Below the pieces are notes generated by a model. That model saw only the letters and a list, made by a program, of their open reading frames with translations, had not been told where the DNA came from and made no database searches. The translations under genes were made by a program, and so were the position numbers. 44,932 nucleotides of DNA from the IMG/VR virus record IMGVR_UViG_3300009285_000604, positions 1 through 44,932 of that record; one strand, written 5' to 3'. Origin of the DNA: a virus. Position 1 is the first letter of the stretch. Each line of letters starts with the position of its first letter. Of this stretch, positions 43,801 to 44,932 are shown piece after piece.

Positions 43801-44932
43801 TACCTTCGGTGGAGGATTGCCTGTATCTGCTCCTACGGTTTGCACATCCAGACCCACGCCCCCAACCTTCCGTCGGGCCATCGGTCCTCCGCTTGCTCCG
43901 CGTCGTAGAATCGCCTCTTCAGCCATACGGGCATTGGCGTCGGCAATTGATTTGACGGGGTTGTCACCCAGCCATTCTCTTGCGATACGATACAGGTCGC
44001 GGTGCTCATGTTCAAGCCAATTCGGGCTAATAGCATACGTCCTCCCGAGGTCCATAAGCGCCTCAAGGGCACCCTCTCCTGGTTCCTCACCATAATACCC
44101 GCGCAATGCCTTCATCGCACGGTGCCCGGCATCCGGGTCCGCGCTGAAATACCCGTGCATCACTTCGTGCGCTTCGGTCAGTGATTCACCATTGAACTTC
44201 CCTGGGACGTCAGCAAAATCCAACCCCCCAGAGGTCTTCACGATAAGCGAGTGCGTACTGGGCCGTCCAGGGGCAATGTTCAACTGGCCGTTGATAGATG
44301 TTGATTTCCCCGGGTGCGTGGTCCTGTCCCACGTCGCAAGGTCCGTCTCGAACTCCCGGTGTTTAGTATTGACCCCGGCCTGGTCACCGACTTTCGCCGT
44401 GATAGCAGGTTCCGGGGAATAACCTTTGACGTTCTGTGCGGTAACCACCGGGGTTGGCGTTTCCACCACCTTGGCTGATGATTGCGTCGCTTCGTCCGCC
44501 GCGTCCCAGGCTTCGTCCGCCGTGGCGTGGCGGGATACGATGTCCCCGGCGTTTGACCTGCCCTCTGGATGCACGGCAAACTTGTCGCCCATCTTGCTGA
44601 CAGTAAACGTCGGCGGGGATTCTTTGACGACCATTGCCGGGAAAGACTTCTTCCCCATCGCCCGCAATGCTGCCAGACGATGCGCGCCCTCTATGATCTC
44701 AACCGTGCCGTCGCGCCCGATGGCTACGATGAGGGGGTCAATTCGTCCCGACTCACCTATCGCGGCGGCGAGGTTTCTGGCATCGGCTGCGCGGTGGTAC
44801 GGCTGGGTGATGTCACCTAACGGGATCTCGTAAACCCCTGGCAGGGTTTTTTGACTGTTGAACCATCCATCAGCGGATGAACGGTTGCTTATCTTCTCGC
44901 CAACTGTCAATCCGTCTACAACGGTGCCAGCC
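40804..44932 (-). CDS. C-terminal part of giant polyvalent protein (ParB-like + HExxH + polyvalent-type C-terminus)
   Basis: Open from 44932 to the stop at 40804, about 1375 residues, continuing the frame at 1-1178 to give about 1768 in all. Numbering the joined protein, a ParB-like domain spans about 424-495 (DITQPYHR, DPLIVAIG, IEGAHRLAALRAMG). A zinc-protease signature HEVMH is at 648-652, with later acids (EEPGEGALEALMD) as possible third ligand. Long charged helices fill the middle. The C-terminus has the RQGAAILAQPKSWGKGF stretch and the AVDAGISPRLMTIYN-like end typical of phage polyvalent proteins. Such proteins are thought to enter the host with the DNA and counter defence. The TTG at 44910 has no ribosome site. 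Confidence 0.85.
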   Translation of the reverse strand, partial: AGTVVDGLTVGEKISNRSSADGWFNSQKTLPGVYEIPLGDITQPYHRAADARNLAAAIGESGRIDPLIVAIGRDGTVEIIEGAHRLAALRAMGKKSFPAMVVKESPPTFTVSKMGDKFAVHPEGRSNAGDIVSRHATADEAWDAADEATQSSAKVVETPTPVVTAQNVKGYSPEPAITAKVGDQAGVNTKHREFETDLATWDRTTHPGKSTSINGQLNIAPGRPSTHSLIVKTSGGLDFADVPGKFNGESLTEAHEVMHGYFSADPDAGHRAMKALRGYYGEEPGEGALEALMDLGRTYAISPNWLEHEHRDLYRIAREWLGDNPVKSIADANARMAEEAILRRGASGGPMARRKVGGVGLDVQTVGADTGNPPPKVEPPVAAQNVKPSKTVGVESPTPVKGTPKSADVPTSKPVAEKPLEAPQPKTGPKSIVDMTPEEFAAHKAGLGVPAKAPKNIAEYRAAKKGMSEDERIVALRNLRASAASSAAKGRTAKRGGGTIGKADIDIAVEFAEVYVIKGAKTVETLAKHMVDEFGEAIRPHMEAIAKRVGITAREAAETPVRGAEGPKTTTPGAIPSTQALRNEVANETRRAMGLEDVPEADRMSFARAVDDAADRAKSDPSTHEKALSRADDINTGRSKEPLTIAEDADNLVARKQLTKKYNDLTAKIANSRGDKVELERLNAERDVLRSQYESLTDASKSQGTDIARRMAFRREDIDDDFTALGMKSRASANKRTGDLGPLTTKESAAFDEMALKIEEREAAVALKEAALKEADAAAYIRATRRARTPANEAPAARLERLSKERTDLVSQFAKLTTEISMNIDPAKMGAAVHIARRLAANLYDTGITEIKVIAKEIAKLLNITDDDALDLLAHRSDKKPSEAAKTGAKIVREARKLRPDAAADAVAEAKKLADVKVKTSDAERVLESGTPEELEKLVRGDKTRRKASDELEAARAYLMLLKGQARRRIAEAGISRTSKVIRGSAQLVRGTILGQDLGIMFRQGAAILAQPKSWGKGFTNALKAARSDTAMATLETQMRHMVTDDGRMAEPIFKRVGVSTSDYLVDPEEMILGRTIRGIADHIPWVGEWVSDRVGTFDRFQAALINTARRDVMLRAINAGDADRALQVRAHYLNAVTGRSNLKRVGDAAQLVFTSPRYEVSRWETIFEPMRNSALVVSDLATGKGLNVGALRNMKDMAVTAAEFYATVKIANQFGYEFEFQSDGLKLRKGDKVWAVDAGISPRLMTIYNLVDAYFNTDSEKTWQGEIAKAAKRSISPAVTTPTTQSSVIYQRKHGVAEDDIKDVWTGYKLDPHEKGWQTALPLIYQATLAELQGGHGAVSAFDSYIKEFVGTAVNRYPKRGSSSSKTKTSKSGG

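Overview
This window looks like a complete bacteriophage genome of about 44.9 kb, cut open inside its largest gene. The leftward reading frame that runs off position 1 continues without a stop, and in the correct phase, into the leftward frame that starts at position 44932. Joining the ends restores one protein of about 1768 residues. The set of portal, capsid, scaffold, head-tail adaptor and internal-virion-like genes, with no tape-measure, tail-tube or sheath gene recognised, suggests a short-tailed (podovirus-like) particle. Promoters of bacterial sigma-70 type and strong AGGAG-type ribosome sites point to a bacterial host; the sequence is GC-rich. I recognise no integrase, DNA polymerase or RNA polymerase, so a lytic phage that borrows host polymerases is the simplest reading, although a regulator with divergent promoters is present.

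Layout. There are four main transcription units. (1) The late unit is leftward, from about 24360 through position 1 and round the junction to 40804. It holds the small terminase, a small-gene cassette, a tRNA, four tandem paralogous beta-rich virion proteins, a GT2 glycosyltransferase, the large terminase, a GroES-like protein, portal, a GT4 glycosyltransferase, scaffold, major capsid protein, adaptor, a large tail protein, fibres, internal-virion-like proteins and the giant polyvalent protein (ParB-like domain plus an HEVMH metallopeptidase-like motif). A rightward three-gene insert (10807-11719) with its own promoters interrupts it. (2) The right early unit (35228-40842) starts at a near-consensus promoter and encodes many small proteins plus a Rad52-like annealing protein, a PD-(D/E)XK nuclease and SSB. 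(3) The left early/middle unit (35098 to 26483) encodes an HTH regulator, an HNH protein, a replication initiator, a DnaB-like helicase, two adenine-type methyltransferases, a Mom-like DNA-modification protein, and then the lysis genes. (4) A short rightward unit (24481-26486) with its own sigma-70 promoter encodes five unknown small proteins separated by structured repeats.

How it works together. The initiator (with iteron-like repeats inside its own gene), helicase and SSB would recruit host polymerases for replication. Rad52 and the nuclease form a recombination pair. The two methyltransferases and the Mom-like protein would modify phage DNA. The amidase, a holin candidate and a coiled-coil membrane protein would lyse the host.

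The most striking unexplained structure is that several accessory genes or cassettes are flanked by short direct repeats that copy the 3' end of a neighbouring gene: the GT4 gene, the terminase small subunit gene, the Dam-type methyltransferase gene, and the EENER gene junction. A structured-RNA repeat brackets one further small gene. This suggests a recurrent way in which the genome gains genes at gene ends.
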